The translations under genes and the position numbers were made by a program. This document shows, piece by piece, positions 27,520-37,172 of a stretch of 64,000 nt of DNA. Positions within the stretch are counted from its first letter, which is position 1. Each line of letters starts with the position of its first letter. The DNA is from Shimia aestuarii (GTDB lineage Bacteria; Pseudomonadota; Alphaproteobacteria; Rhodobacterales; Rhodobacteraceae): assembly GCF_900114635.1 (NCBI RefSeq), contig NZ_FOTQ01000003.1, forward strand, positions 126,501 to 190,500. The letters are read 5' to 3'. The notes below the pieces were generated by a model, which ran no database searches, was not told where the DNA came from, and saw only the letters and a program-made list of their open reading frames with translations.

Positions 27520-28061
27520 ACAACTGTCCCAGCGTCAGATTTTCGGTTCAGGCTCTTTGAGGTCCGAGCGACTATTGTGAGGCTGGGGTGATACGGCGAT
27601 GTCGCCGAGCCAGTTGTTCTGATTTGGCAACTCATTTGGCCGGACCAGCGGATCCGTTTGGAAATCCAAACCTATGCTTCCAGGCATCACTGAAGTCACG
27701 TCCAAAACTGCGACCTGGCAGTGCTGGTCAAGCGGGTACGACACCAACTTTGAACCGTCCGAACGGCTGGTTCGCAGGACGGGGAGCCCGAGGAAGAGGA
27801 GCGGATGCACGACTCCGAGCGGGCATCTTTACAACTCCGCTTCAGAAACTGAACGGCGGCTCCGTCCCGCACTGCAGACATTGCTCCTGATCAGGGCGAA
27901 CTTCCGCTCGTCGCCTATGTGGATGCGGGCGTCTGTTGAGATCCTTCTGGATCAAAACCAGTCAGAAAGAATTGATTGCCATAAACCGGGTCTTGCGATG
28001 ACTGGGGCATGAACACGGCGCGCAGTTGGGAGCGCGCCGTGCTTATCTCGGTGTCGTCACT
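27520..28061. other. gene-less interval of about 540 bases
   Basis: Holds no gene I can support. The longest candidate, a minus-strand 91-codon frame at 27535-27810, has no clear ribosome site or known motif. Base composition is mixed and lower in GC than the flanking genes; this may be decayed sequence. Confidence 0.45.
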
Positions 28062-29204
28062 TCAGGCCGTATGGTCGACCACGTCGAGATGCTGGGCCAG
28101 TTTGCCAACCTCGTCGAGCCACGCGTTGAACAGTGCAGGTTCGCTCGGGGCGGCGTGCACGCCGGGGGCGATGTCGCCCGCGAGCACGGATTCGATGGCC
28201 AGCGATACAGGGACCGAGACAAGCCGCGCCATGGCGGTGCTGTTTTCATCGCCCCATGCGTCCATCACGTAGGTCTTGTGCCAGACGGTCTCGCCGTCTT
28301 TCTCGGCCTTTAGACCAACGCAGAGCACCACGCGGTCGGGTTCGCCTTCGTCATAGGCGTTGTCAGCCCAGAACTGGTCCGACATTTCCTTGAGACGAGC
28401 ATCGCCTTCGGGTCCTGCAAGGGTTTCGATCTCGCGGAAGACGTCGCTCCATGCGTCGGCCCAGCCGTTGAGCCGCAGGGTGCCGCGCACGAACTCTTTG
28501 ACCGACCAGTCGGGGTCGAACTTGTAATCCTCCATGAAGGGGATCGAGTCGCGGTTGGGATAGACCTCGAAGGTCTCGGGGCTTGGCAGCGGGGCTTCGT
28601 AGCTGCTGATCGCGTCCCACGGGCGGGCCACGTCAAGCGGCGCGTGATCGCGGATCGAACGCGAGGCGGAGCGCAGGGCCTTGAGCACGCCAAGCGGCGA
28701 CCAGCTGAACTTGTAGCGGAACGGGTTTGGGTGTTTCGGGATGCCGCCACAGTAGGAGATGAACGAGAGGGTGTTGCCCGCATCATAGGCATCCGAGGCG
28801 CGGTAGTCGGCAACAAGCGCGTGGGCCATCAGGTGGTCGATGCCGGGGTCGAGGCCAACTTCGTTGACGCAGGCGATGCCGGCGGCCTGCGCCGCGGCAT
28901 TGAGTGCCTTCATCTCGGGGGCGATGTAGGACGAGCTGACGAAATTGGCGCCCTTGGCGATGCACAGTTCGGCCAGTGGGACGTGCCAGTCGCCCGGAAG
29001 CATCGAGACAACCACGTCGCCCTTGTTGAGCGCCGCGCCCAGCGTGTCGATGTCAAAGGCACGAATGTCGTCGGTCAGGTCGCCCACGGTTTCGCTGGCC
29101 TTTTCGACGGTCCGGTTCCAGACGGTAACGGGATGGCCCGCCGCGATCAGGCGGCGCAGGCCGGGAATGGCCGAGAGGCCGGTGCCACACCAGTGGATGG
29201 TCAT
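28062..29204 (-). CDS. saccharopine dehydrogenase family protein (glutamate-forming type)
   Basis: 380 residues. The N-terminal Rossmann part is short and begins IHWCGTGLSAIPGLRRLIAA; the motif NEVGLDPGIDHLMAH at about 112 and GGIPKHPNPFRYKFSWSPLG are hallmarks of the saccharopine reductase fold. AAGGAG lies eight bases before the ATG. Placed 15 bases after the Lys1-like gene, so the two likely act in sequence: one joins or cleaves at lysine, this one at the glutamate/aminoadipate-semialdehyde side. Direction (lysine breakdown or synthesis) is not settled; breakdown is likelier in this group. Confidence 0.85.
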   Translation of the reverse strand: MTIHWCGTGLSAIPGLRRLIAAGHPVTVWNRTVEKASETVGDLTDDIRAFDIDTLGAALNKGDVVVSMLPGDWHVPLAELCIAKGANFVSSSYIAPEMKALNAAAQAAGIACVNEVGLDPGIDHLMAHALVADYRASDAYDAGNTLSFISYCGGIPKHPNPFRYKFSWSPLGVLKALRSASRSIRDHAPLDVARPWDAISSYEAPLPSPETFEVYPNRDSIPFMEDYKFDPDWSVKEFVRGTLRLNGWADAWSDVFREIETLAGPEGDARLKEMSDQFWADNAYDEGEPDRVVLCVGLKAEKDGETVWHKTYVMDAWGDENSTAMARLVSVPVSLAIESVLAGDIAPGVHAAPSEPALFNAWLDEVGKLAQHLDVVDHTA

Positions 29205-29219
29205 GTTTTGCGCTCCTTC

Positions 29220-30275
29220 TCAGAGGTCTTTGGAATGGGTGATGAAATCGGCCTCGGCGCGGGTCCAGACCCCGCTCGAGAGATCGTCGAGGCTCAGCAG
29301 CGTGCCGAGAAGCTGGTCGGCGTAGTCTTGTGAGGACTCGACAGGCAGCATCGAAGGCAGGTTGTCGATTGCCATGACGTCGAGCACCGGGTCGGTGGCC
29401 ACGCGCAGGGCGGGGGCATCCCAGGTGGTGGCGCGGTCATAGACCGGCACCGGGTTGTAATCGCTGTCTGGATCACAGGCCACGTCGCCAATCGCGGTGA
29501 GGGCGCGGGGCGCGGTGAGGGCGTCGCGCGGCACAAAGACCGGGGTGCCGGGGCGGGCGAAGATGCAGTTGAGGAACAGGTTGTGATCAAGGATTTCCGG
29601 GAAGGGGCCGCCGCTTGCGGTTTCGGCCATGTCCCACTTGGTCACGGCACAGCCCATTGCCTCGAGAAGATCCGCCGCGCCGGTGCCGACGCGCCCCAGC
29701 GCACCGATGACGATGGCGGTGGGGCGGGGGGTGTTTAGCGCGTCAAGTTCGGCGCCGAGATCGGCCAGAAGCGTATCCTTGCCCGCATAAACCCCCACGG
29801 GGCCACAGGTTTCGCCACGCTGTTGCGCGGCCCATGTCTTGAGTGTGACCGCCGCCCCGGCATAACCGGCCCAATAGCCAAAGGCCGCGACGCGGCGCCC
29901 GGTGTCGTCAACGAGATATTCGAGGTCATAAAGCGTCCCACCCCCGGCCTTGAACCGCTGCAAGAGCGCCTTGCCGGAATGCTGCCCCTTGAAGGCATGG
30001 CCGAACATGATGTGGCGGTGCGGTAGCGGGGTGCCATCCTCGGGCAGCTCCTTGAGACCAAAGATGATGGCGTCACGCGGCGCGTCGGGCCAGCTGTTCT
30101 CCGCAGCAATCTCGCAACCCGCCGCAACATAACCCTCAATCGGGATCGCGCGCACCGAACTTTCCTCGACCGTAACCCGAATACCTTTGCCGAGAAGTGC
30201 CTTTGCGCCTTCGGGGGTCAGCCCCACGCGTTCTTCATTGGGCCGCTGCTCTGCCCGCACCCAGAGATGTGTCAT
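29220..30275 (-). CDS. saccharopine dehydrogenase (NAD+, L-lysine-forming) homologue
   Basis: 351 residues from ATG 30275 (GAGGGG ribosome site); an upstream ATG at 30299 is less likely. Shows the alanine-dehydrogenase/Lys1 pattern: HLWVRAEQRPNEERVGLTPE at the start, GLKELPEDGTPLPHRHIMFG, AFKGQHSG and the Rossmann motif IVIGALGRVGTGAADL. Interconverts saccharopine with lysine and 2-oxoglutarate using NAD. First gene of a two-gene operon. Confidence 0.87.
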   Translation of the reverse strand: MTHLWVRAEQRPNEERVGLTPEGAKALLGKGIRVTVEESSVRAIPIEGYVAAGCEIAAENSWPDAPRDAIIFGLKELPEDGTPLPHRHIMFGHAFKGQHSGKALLQRFKAGGGTLYDLEYLVDDTGRRVAAFGYWAGYAGAAVTLKTWAAQQRGETCGPVGVYAGKDTLLADLGAELDALNTPRPTAIVIGALGRVGTGAADLLEAMGCAVTKWDMAETASGGPFPEILDHNLFLNCIFARPGTPVFVPRDALTAPRALTAIGDVACDPDSDYNPVPVYDRATTWDAPALRVATDPVLDVMAIDNLPSMLPVESSQDYADQLLGTLLSLDDLSSGVWTRAEADFITHSKDL

Positions 30276-30394
30276 GTGTTTCCCCTCTTTGAAGCGCAAG
30301 ACAAACGCTCTCGTGGCGGAGTCGTCAAGTCCTGAACAGGTAAAACAATCCCCACCCCACCTCTTCCTTTTGCCAGAAATATCCCGGGGGTGAA

Positions 30395-30429
30395 TTGAGC
30401 CATCGGCTCAAGAGGGGGCTGGCCCCCTC
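30395..30429. repeat. two adjoining hairpins in the lys1-polA gap
   Basis: Perfect 7-base stem at 30395-30401/30405-30411 with a 3-base loop, directly followed by an 8-base stem gagggggc (30412-30419) and gccccctc (30422-30429) with a 2-base loop. Both flanking genes are transcribed away from here, so it is not a terminator for either. It looks like a REP-type intergenic palindrome, comparable to that after mutL. Confidence 0.55.
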
Positions 30430-30505
30430 ATCCACCGCTTTCCATCTGGCACCACCGCGCGCGGCATGGCACAACGGGACCAACAGGAAACGGGGAGCGC
30501 GTTAC

Positions 30506-33301
30506 ATGAGTTTCGGCAAGGGTTGTCACCTTCACCTGATCGACGGATCGGCCTTTATCTTTCGCGCCTATCACGCGCTGCCGCCGCTCACGCGCAAATC
30601 CGACGGGTTGCCGGTGGGCGCGGTGGCGGGGTTCTGCAACATGCTGCACCGCTATGTCGAGGCCAATACCGGGCCGGATGCGCCGACGCATGTGGCGGTG
30701 ATCTTCGACTATTCCGGCAAGTCGTTCCGCAACGACATGTACGATCAATACAAGGCCAACCGCCCGCCTGCGCCCGAAGACCTTGTGCCGCAGTTTCCGC
30801 TGACCCGCGAGGCAACCAAGGCGTTCAATATCGCCTGCAAGGAGATCGAGGGTTTCGAGGCGGATGACATCATCGCCACGCTGGCCTGTCAGGCACGGGA
30901 TGCCGGGGGACGGTGCACGATCATCAGTTCCGACAAGGACCTGATGCAGCTGGTGGGGGATGGCGTGGAAATGCTTGATGCGATGAAGAACCGCCGCATC
31001 GACCGGGACGGGGTGATCGAGAAGTTCGGAGTTGGACCCGAACGGGTGGTCGATGTTCAGGCGCTGGCCGGGGACAGCGTGGACAACGTGCCCGGTGCGC
31101 CGGGGATCGGCATCAAGACGGCGGCCTTGCTGATCAACGAATACGGCGATCTGGAAAGCCTGTTGGACCGGGCCGAAGAGATCAAGCAACCCAAGCGCCG
31201 CCAGACGCTGATCGAGAAACGCGACCAGATTGAACTGTCCAAGCGGCTGGTGCAGCTGGATTGCGACATGGAGCTGGATTTCACGCTGGACGAGTTGGAA
31301 GTGCGTGAACCCGAGCCGGACGTCTTGTTAAGCTTTCTGGCCGAGATGGAGTTCCGCACACTGTCCAAGCGGATGGCGGACCAGTTGGGGGTCGAGGCGC
31401 CGAGCATTCCCGAACCGCAAGCGGCAGAGACCTCGGATGCAGGCGAAGAATCGGTGGCCATTGACCCCGACGCCTATGAATGCGTGCGTGATGCGGCGGC
31501 CTTGCAGGCGTGGATCGGCAAGATCCATCACAGGGGTTACGTCGCCGTGGACACCGAGACCACCTCACTTAACGAGATGGTCGCGGAGCTGGCCGGGATT
31601 TGTCTGAGCGTGGAGCCGGGAGAGGCCTGTTACATCCCGGTCGGGCACAAGAAGGGCGCGAGCGACGATCTTTTTGGCGGCGAGGAATTGCAGGACGGAC
31701 AGATGGCACTCAACGAGGTGCTGGATATGCTCAAACCGGTGCTCGAAGACCCCGCCGTGCTGAAGATTTTCCAGAACGCCAAGTATGATTGCAAAGTGTT
31801 GAGCCGGTACGGGATCACTGTTGCGCCAATCGATGACACGATGCTTCTGAGCTACGCGCTGCATGCGGGGGAGCATAATCACGGGATGGATGCGCTTTCG
31901 GAGCGGTATCTGGATCACACGCCAATCCCGATCAAGACGCTGCTTGGAACGGGAAAATCCGCGATCACCTTTGACAAGGTGCCGATTGATGAGGCGGTGA
32001 AGTATGCCGCCGAGGATGCGGATATCACGCTGCGCCTGTGGAAGCTGTTCAAGCCGCGCCTGCATCAGAAACAGGTGACAACCGTCTATGAGACGCTGGA
32101 GCGCCCGTTGGTGCCGGTGCTGGCCGAGATGGAAATGCACGGGATCAAGGTGGACCGGGATACGTTGTCCCGGATGTCCAACGCCTTTGCCCAGAAGATG
32201 GCCGGGCTGGAGGCCGAGATTCACGAGTTGGCCGGGGAAAGCTTTAACGTCGGAAGCCCCGCGCAGCTTGGCGAGATTCTGTTTGACAAGATGGGGATTG
32301 AAGGCGGCAAGCGGGGCAAGAACGGCAAATATTCCACCGGGGCCGATATTCTCGAAGAGCTTGCCACGGAACATGAATTGCCGCGCCGTGTGCTGGACTG
32401 GCGGCAGCTGAGCAAGCTCAAGAGCACCTATACGGATGCCTTGCAGGATCACATCAATGCCGAGACCGGGCGGGTACATACGTCTTATGTGCAGACCGGG
32501 GCCAATACGGGGCGGTTGGCGTCGACCGATCCGAACCTTCAGAACATTCCGGTGCGCAGCGAAGAAGGGCGGCGCATTCGCGAGGCGTTTGTCAGTGAGC
32601 CGGGCAAGACGCTGGTCAGCCTCGACTATAGCCAGGTCGAACTGCGTATCCTGGCGCATATCGCGGGGATTGATGCCCTGAAGCAGGCGTTCAAGGACGG
32701 GCAGGACATTCACGCCATGACCGCGTCCGAGATGTTTGACGTGCCGATGGAAGAGATGACGCCTGAGTTGCGGCGGCGGGCCAAGGCGATCAACTTTGGA
32801 GTGATCTATGGCATCTCGGGCTTTGGTCTGGCGCGCAACCTGCGCATTCCGCGCGGCGAGGCGCAGGATTTCATCAACCGCTATTTCGAGCGCTTCCCGG
32901 GCATTCGCACCTATATGGACAACACCAAGGCCTTCGCCAAGGAACACGGGTACGTTCAGACGCTGTTCGGGCGCAAGATTCACACGCCCGAGATCAACGC
33001 CAAGGGGCCGCGCGCCAGCTTTGCCTATCGCGCGGCGATCAACGCCCCGATCCAGGGCACGGCGGCGGATGTGATCCGTCGGGCCATGGTGCGGATGCCG
33101 GCGGCGATTGCCGATCTGCCTGCCAAGATGCTGTTGCAGGTGCATGACGAACTGATTTTCGAGGTGGATGACAGCGCGGTGGACGAGGCAATCGCGGTGG
33201 CGCGGGATGTGATGCAGGGCGCGGCGGAGCCTGCGGTGAAGCTCGACGTGCCGTTGATCGTGGATGCGGGGCGGGGCCGGAACTGGGCCGAGGCGCATTG
33301 A
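30506..33301 (+). CDS. polA: DNA polymerase I
   Basis: 931 residues from ATG 30506 (CGGGGAGCG upstream); the longer in-frame lead crosses the tandem hairpins and is rejected. Domains in order: 5'-3' exonuclease (LHLIDGSAFIFRAYHALPP, VPGAPGIGIKTA), 3'-5' exonuclease with an intact DTETTSLNEM metal motif at about 350, and family A polymerase with SLDYSQVELRILAHIAGI, RRAKAINFGVIYGIS and LLQVHDELIFEV. Gap filling, Okazaki-fragment maturation and repair in the cytoplasm. Proofreading residues appear present. Confidence 0.97.
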   Translation: MSFGKGCHLHLIDGSAFIFRAYHALPPLTRKSDGLPVGAVAGFCNMLHRYVEANTGPDAPTHVAVIFDYSGKSFRNDMYDQYKANRPPAPEDLVPQFPLTREATKAFNIACKEIEGFEADDIIATLACQARDAGGRCTIISSDKDLMQLVGDGVEMLDAMKNRRIDRDGVIEKFGVGPERVVDVQALAGDSVDNVPGAPGIGIKTAALLINEYGDLESLLDRAEEIKQPKRRQTLIEKRDQIELSKRLVQLDCDMELDFTLDELEVREPEPDVLLSFLAEMEFRTLSKRMADQLGVEAPSIPEPQAAETSDAGEESVAIDPDAYECVRDAAALQAWIGKIHHRGYVAVDTETTSLNEMVAELAGICLSVEPGEACYIPVGHKKGASDDLFGGEELQDGQMALNEVLDMLKPVLEDPAVLKIFQNAKYDCKVLSRYGITVAPIDDTMLLSYALHAGEHNHGMDALSERYLDHTPIPIKTLLGTGKSAITFDKVPIDEAVKYAAEDADITLRLWKLFKPRLHQKQVTTVYETLERPLVPVLAEMEMHGIKVDRDTLSRMSNAFAQKMAGLEAEIHELAGESFNVGSPAQLGEILFDKMGIEGGKRGKNGKYSTGADILEELATEHELPRRVLDWRQLSKLKSTYTDALQDHINAETGRVHTSYVQTGANTGRLASTDPNLQNIPVRSEEGRRIREAFVSEPGKTLVSLDYSQVELRILAHIAGIDALKQAFKDGQDIHAMTASEMFDVPMEEMTPELRRRAKAINFGVIYGISGFGLARNLRIPRGEAQDFINRYFERFPGIRTYMDNTKAFAKEHGYVQTLFGRKIHTPEINAKGPRASFAYRAAINAPIQGTAADVIRRAMVRMPAAIADLPAKMLLQVHDELIFEVDDSAVDEAIAVARDVMQGAAEPAVKLDVPLIVDAGRGRNWAEAH

Positions 33302-33372
33302 GGATTTGCCGCGTTGCGCGTGGTGATGGGCTTGGTTAGGACTTGGCCAAGCCTGAGAAAGAGTGAGATGTC

Positions 33373-33855
33373 ATGACCCCCGAAGAGATCGAGAAACTGC
33401 CCTATCGCCGCAATGTCGGTGTGATGCTGGTCAATGCCGACGGGCATGCTTTTGTCGGGCAGCGACTGGATAGCGAGGTGCCCGCGTGGCAGATGCCGCA
33501 GGGCGGGATCGACAAGGGCGAGACGCCGAAAGAGGCGGCGTTGCGTGAGCTGGAAGAGGAAACCGGCGTGTCCCGCGATCTGGTGACGGTGGAGGCCGAA
33601 ACCGAGGGCTGGGTGGCCTATGACCTGCCGCATGACATCGTGCCGCGCATCTGGAAGGGGCGCTATAAGGGGCAGGAGCAGAAATGGTACCTGCTGCGGT
33701 TCCATGGCACGGACGATCAGGTGAAGATCGAGCAGGAGCACCAGGAGTTCTCGGAATGGCGCTGGCTGCCTGCGGACGAGTTGGTGGCCAATATCGTGCC
33801 GTTCAAGCGGGCGGTCTACGAAGAGGTTCTGGCGCAGTTCGCCGACAAGCTCTGA
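33373..33855 (+). CDS. rppH: RNA pyrophosphohydrolase
   Basis: 160 residues, usual length. N-terminal [20 protein letters not shown] and Nudix box [23 protein letters not shown], matching GX5EX7REUXEEXGU. Family members remove pyrophosphate from 5' ends of RNA to start decay. Convergent with the PAP2 gene four bases on. Confidence 0.93.
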   Translation: MTPEEIEKLPYRRNVGVMLVNADGHAFVGQRLDSEVPAWQMPQGGIDKGETPKEAALRELEEETGVSRDLVTVEAETEGWVAYDLPHDIVPRIWKGRYKGQEQKWYLLRFHGTDDQVKIEQEHQEFSEWRWLPADELVANIVPFKRAVYEEVLAQFADKL

Positions 33856-33859
33856 AGAC

Positions 33860-34549
33860 TTAGTACAGGCGGATATTGCGGTAGCGTTTGAGCTGCAGGA
33901 TGGTGAGCGCGATCAGGGTCACGAAAAGCGCCGCCAGAATGGTGTCGGACAGGAAATGCCGCCCCATCAGCACGCGGAAGGACAGACCCATCCCCGCAAT
34001 GATGAAAGCGGCGATGGTCATGTGCCTTGTATAACGGCCCGGAGCCATGTTGCGCACAATCAGCAGGATTGCGATTAGGAGTGCGGTCGACCCTGCACCT
34101 TCGCCGGAGACAAAGGAACAGTTGGTGGCGCATTGATCCGAGGGGATCAGGGCCGGGGTGAAGTCGCGCGTGCCGCCGAATTCGGTGATGGTTGACGGGC
34201 GGGCGCGGCCCCAGTGTTCCTTGAGGATGGCGTTGACCAAAAGGGCCGGGCCAAGGAGGTAGGTGAGCACGATCACCTCCCAGACCTTGTCGAGCCGGGG
34301 CGTGGTGGTGCGCACGATCTTTGAGAAGATCAGAGCGGCAAGCGAAAAGAACAACGTGAGCAGGATCAGCGACCAGATCGCCTTGCGCAGGTTCTGGATC
34401 ACGTCGACCTTGCCCAGCCAGAATCCGTGTGTGTTGGAATAGAACAGGCCGGACACCCAGAGATCGAGCGCAGGCCAGACCGTGAAGACCATGGCGAGGA
34501 TGGTGGTCAGGACGATCCCGTCGCGCAGGGCTTTGGTGTTGTTGCTCAT
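33860..34549 (-). CDS. PAP2 superfamily membrane phosphatase
   Basis: 229 residues from ATG 34549, which overlaps the GT39 stop as ATGA. About six hydrophobic helices. The three acid-phosphatase motifs are present in altered form: KEHWGRARP (KX6RP), SFVSGEGAGS where the usual PSGH His is Glu, and SFRVLMGRHFLSD (R-X5-H-X3-D). It probably removes phosphate from a lipid such as lipid A or undecaprenyl pyrophosphate. Last gene of the GT2-LAB_N-GT39 operon. Confidence 0.83.
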   Translation of the reverse strand: MSNNTKALRDGIVLTTILAMVFTVWPALDLWVSGLFYSNTHGFWLGKVDVIQNLRKAIWSLILLTLFFSLAALIFSKIVRTTTPRLDKVWEVIVLTYLLGPALLVNAILKEHWGRARPSTITEFGGTRDFTPALIPSDQCATNCSFVSGEGAGSTALLIAILLIVRNMAPGRYTRHMTIAAFIIAGMGLSFRVLMGRHFLSDTILAALFVTLIALTILQLKRYRNIRLY

Positions 34550-36000
34550 CGCAGGCACTCTGCGTCGATGACATAGGCCGGGAAGGGTTTGCCCGCCCAG
34601 CTTCCGATCTCTTGCGAGAGGTCGACCACCGGGGTCAGGGTTTCCCCGTTGCACGTCAGGGCCGCGTCGTCGGTAACAAACAGGACCGGGCCGGTGAGGT
34701 CGGCGGGCAGGGCTTTTTTCTGCTGGTAATAGTGGTTCGGCGCGCCCTTGGGGGGCGTAGCGTAGAAGGTCATGTCGCTGTCCGCGCCGGTGAAGAAGAA
34801 ATCGGCCAAAATGCCGCGATGCTTGCCGACGATGACCGTCAGGCCTTCGGCGCGGGCGGTGGCAATGGCGTCATGGGTGATGTCGGCAACATTGACATAG
34901 CGCTTGGCAAGCGGTTGGCCCTTGGCGTCGGTGATCAGCGTCGGAAACAGCGTCATCAGCGGAATGGCCACGCAGACCACGGCATTGAGCGCAATACCTG
35001 CCCAAAGCGTGCGGATGCGACCGCGATCGAGCGCAAAGAGCAGGGCGGCGATGGTGGCCGCGGGGATCGCGGCAAAGGCCCAGTTGGCATAGGCGCGCGA
35101 CATGAAGGCCTGGATCAGGACGATGGTCCAGACGGGGATCGAGAACCAGATCAGCGCGCGTTGACGCCCCGGAGCGGGCGCGCGCAGGGCGGCGATCCAG
35201 AGCACCATGAAGACCGGGCCGAAGACGAGGAATTGCGAGGCGATGAATTCAAACGCGCGGGGCAGGCTGGGTTTCGGGCCTGCGCTTTCGGCCTTGAGCC
35301 ATGCGGCGTTGTCCATCGTGTGGCTGACCGTGGTCAGGTCATTGGCAAAGTTCCACAGGATATTGGGCGATGCGGCGGCGAGGAAGGCCAGCGCATAGAG
35401 CGCCAGCAGGCCTGCGCGCGGGCGCATCGACGGGATGATCAGGTAGGCAATCAGCGCGCCGGGCAGGAAATAGATCGCGGCGTATTTCGACAGGAAGGCG
35501 CAGCCCAGCAGCAGGCCGCCAAGGATCGCGTCGCGCGCGGTACCGCCCGCGCAGAGGCGCCAGTAGAACAACAGCGCCCCGGCAAGGAAGGGGGCCATGA
35601 TCGTGTCGGTCGAGATCAGGAAGCTGCCGACGGCGACGATGGGCAGAGAGAGATAGGCCATCGCCACCCAGAGACCCGCCATGCGGTGCGCCGGGGCAAG
35701 GCTTTGGGCCCACGCGCCGAGGATCAGCGCGGTGATGCCGTGAAACAGCGGCGCGGGCAGGCGCACGGTAAAGGCGCTGCGGTGGATGGCCAGTTCATCA
35801 AAGAGGCGTAGCACCCAGCCGATCATCGGGGGTTTGGAATAATAGCCGAAATCGAAGTTCTGACCCCAGAGCCAGTATTGCGATTCATCGACATAAAGGT
35901 CGGTCGGGCTCCCCCAGAGGGCGACCACGCGCAGAAGCGTGATCAGGCCAACGGCGACGAGGGTCGGCTTGAGCCAGTCGCGCGACTCAGCCAGCGGCAT
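34546..36000 (-). CDS. GT39 (ArnT-like) lipid-linked sugar glycosyltransferase
   Basis: 484 residues from ATG 36000; a GTG at 36006 is the alternative. Many hydrophobic helices and, in the first periplasmic loop, the pattern LYVDESQYWLWGQNF followed by YYSKPPMIGWVLRL, giving the D-E catalytic pair of GT39/ArnT enzymes. It would transfer a sugar from a polyprenyl phosphate to an envelope acceptor, perhaps lipid A. The start lies 14 bases inside the end of the LAB_N gene. The sugar is unknown. Confidence 0.86.
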   Translation of the reverse strand: MPLAESRDWLKPTLVAVGLITLLRVVALWGSPTDLYVDESQYWLWGQNFDFGYYSKPPMIGWVLRLFDELAIHRSAFTVRLPAPLFHGITALILGAWAQSLAPAHRMAGLWVAMAYLSLPIVAVGSFLISTDTIMAPFLAGALLFYWRLCAGGTARDAILGGLLLGCAFLSKYAAIYFLPGALIAYLIIPSMRPRAGLLALYALAFLAAASPNILWNFANDLTTVSHTMDNAAWLKAESAGPKPSLPRAFEFIASQFLVFGPVFMVLWIAALRAPAPGRQRALIWFSIPVWTIVLIQAFMSRAYANWAFAAIPAATIAALLFALDRGRIRTLWAGIALNAVVCVAIPLMTLFPTLITDAKGQPLAKRYVNVADITHDAIATARAEGLTVIVGKHRGILADFFFTGADSDMTFYATPPKGAPNHYYQQKKALPADLTGPVLFVTDDAALTCNGETLTPVVDLSQEIGSWAGKPFPAYVIDAECLR

Positions 36001-36298
36001 TTTCACGGCGCTCGCGATAGATCAGGAAGAGGTTGCGCGAATAGATGAAGAGGCCGAGCGACTGGCCAAGGATAAAGACCGGGTCGGCGCGGTAGACGGC
36101 ATAGGTGAACAGGATCACCCCACCGGCCATGGAGAAATACCAGAAGGCCAGCGGCACGGTTGAGCGGCGCGCCTTTTCCGAGGCGATCCATTGTACGATG
36201 AAGCGGCCCGAGAACATGAGCTGACCAAAGAGGCCGAACATGACCCACCAGAATTCGACCCAGTTGTCGACCTTGAGAAAGGAAAGAACCGCTTCCAT
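35987..36298 (-). CDS. stand-alone lipid-A-disaccharide-synthase N-terminal (LAB_N) membrane protein
   Basis: 103 residues from ATG 36298, overlapping the GT2 stop by one base (TGATG). Three helices; pattern FWWVMFGLFGQLMFSGRFIV, then WIASEKARRSTVPLAFWYFS and GQSLGLFIYSRNL, typical of the LAB_N domain found alone beside dolichol-phosphate mannosyltransferase-like genes. Possibly a flippase-like or anchoring partner of the GT2 enzyme; inferred from context. Confidence 0.85.
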   Translation of the reverse strand: MEAVLSFLKVDNWVEFWWVMFGLFGQLMFSGRFIVQWIASEKARRSTVPLAFWYFSMAGGVILFTYAVYRADPVFILGQSLGLFIYSRNLFLIYRERRENAAG

Positions 36299-37041
36299 CA
36301 GCTGTCTCCGTTGAGTTCTGTTGCCCGCGCCTTTTTGCGCCGCCGGATCAGCCATGCCACGCCGAAGAGGTCCACCGCCCCGACCAACCCGCGTTGCAGG
36401 TTGGAATAGTTCGAGCGGCCCGAATGGCGCGCTTCGTGGGCGACATCGACATGGGCCACGTCAAAGCCGTTCATCGAGAAGAGCGCAGGCAGGTAGCGGT
36501 GCATGTGATCGAAATAGGGCAGGTCCAGAAAGGCATCGCGGCGGAAGGCCTTGAGACCGCAGCCAGTGTCGCGGGTCTTGTCCTTGAGCACGAAGGAGCG
36601 GATGCCGTTGGCCGCCTTGGAGGCGAGTTTCTTGGACATGGTGTCCTGACGCTTGACGCGCTGGCCCGCGACCAGACCCAGCTTGGCCGGCGCATCGGCC
36701 GCCATCAGCGGTGCGACCAGTTTCGGGAGTTCGGATGGCGGGTTCTGGCCGTCGCCATCGAGCGTGCAGCAGATTGGGGCGCGCGCGGCTTTGACACCCG
36801 TGTGCACGGCGGCGCTTTGGCCACCGGATGTGGGGGTGTGCAGGACGCGCAGGTTGGGCATGTCAGCCTGCAACGACTTGAGGCGTGCAAGGGTGCCGTC
36901 TTCGGAGCCGTCATCGACGATGATGATCTCGATTGCGTGGCCCGTCCCGTCAAAGGCGGATTGAATGCCTTGGATCAGGGTGGGCAAGTTGGATTCTTCG
37001 TTCTTGGCCGGAACGACAACAGAGATGTCGGGCTCGCTCAT
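36298..37041 (-). CDS. GT2 polyprenyl-phosphate glycosyltransferase (Dpm1/ArnC-like)
   Basis: 247 residues. GT-A motifs: VVVPAKNEESNL, IIIVDDGSEDGT, CTLDGDGQNPP (the metal-binding DXD-like site) and DTGCGLKAFRRDAF. No C-terminal membrane helices, so of the short cytosolic or membrane-associated type. It would load a sugar onto undecaprenyl phosphate for the GT39 enzyme encoded two genes on. First gene of the operon. Confidence 0.88.
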   Translation of the reverse strand: MSEPDISVVVPAKNEESNLPTLIQGIQSAFDGTGHAIEIIIVDDGSEDGTLARLKSLQADMPNLRVLHTPTSGGQSAAVHTGVKAARAPICCTLDGDGQNPPSELPKLVAPLMAADAPAKLGLVAGQRVKRQDTMSKKLASKAANGIRSFVLKDKTRDTGCGLKAFRRDAFLDLPYFDHMHRYLPALFSMNGFDVAHVDVAHEARHSGRSNYSNLQRGLVGAVDLFGVAWLIRRRKKARATELNGDS

Positions 37042-37172
37042 GCACGCACCTTTTGGGACGCCATCCGCCTCGGAAATGGGCGATGGTAGACTAAAGGCCC
37101 CTTCTTTCCCTTTAAATCCCCATCGTCAAGGGTTGAGACAAGGGCAATGCGCGGCGGATTGCCGGGATTGTG

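Noticed and set aside
27535-27810. 91-codon minus-strand frame in a gene-less gap
   Set aside because: No ribosome site, motif or coding bias seen; may be decayed sequence.
31565-33298. 577-codon minus-strand frame
   Set aside because: Antisense to polA, whose motifs are unmistakable.
33329-33353. Hairpin ggcttgg/ccaagcc between polA and rppH
   Set aside because: Stem of seven with an 11-base loop and no T tract; too weak to call a terminator.
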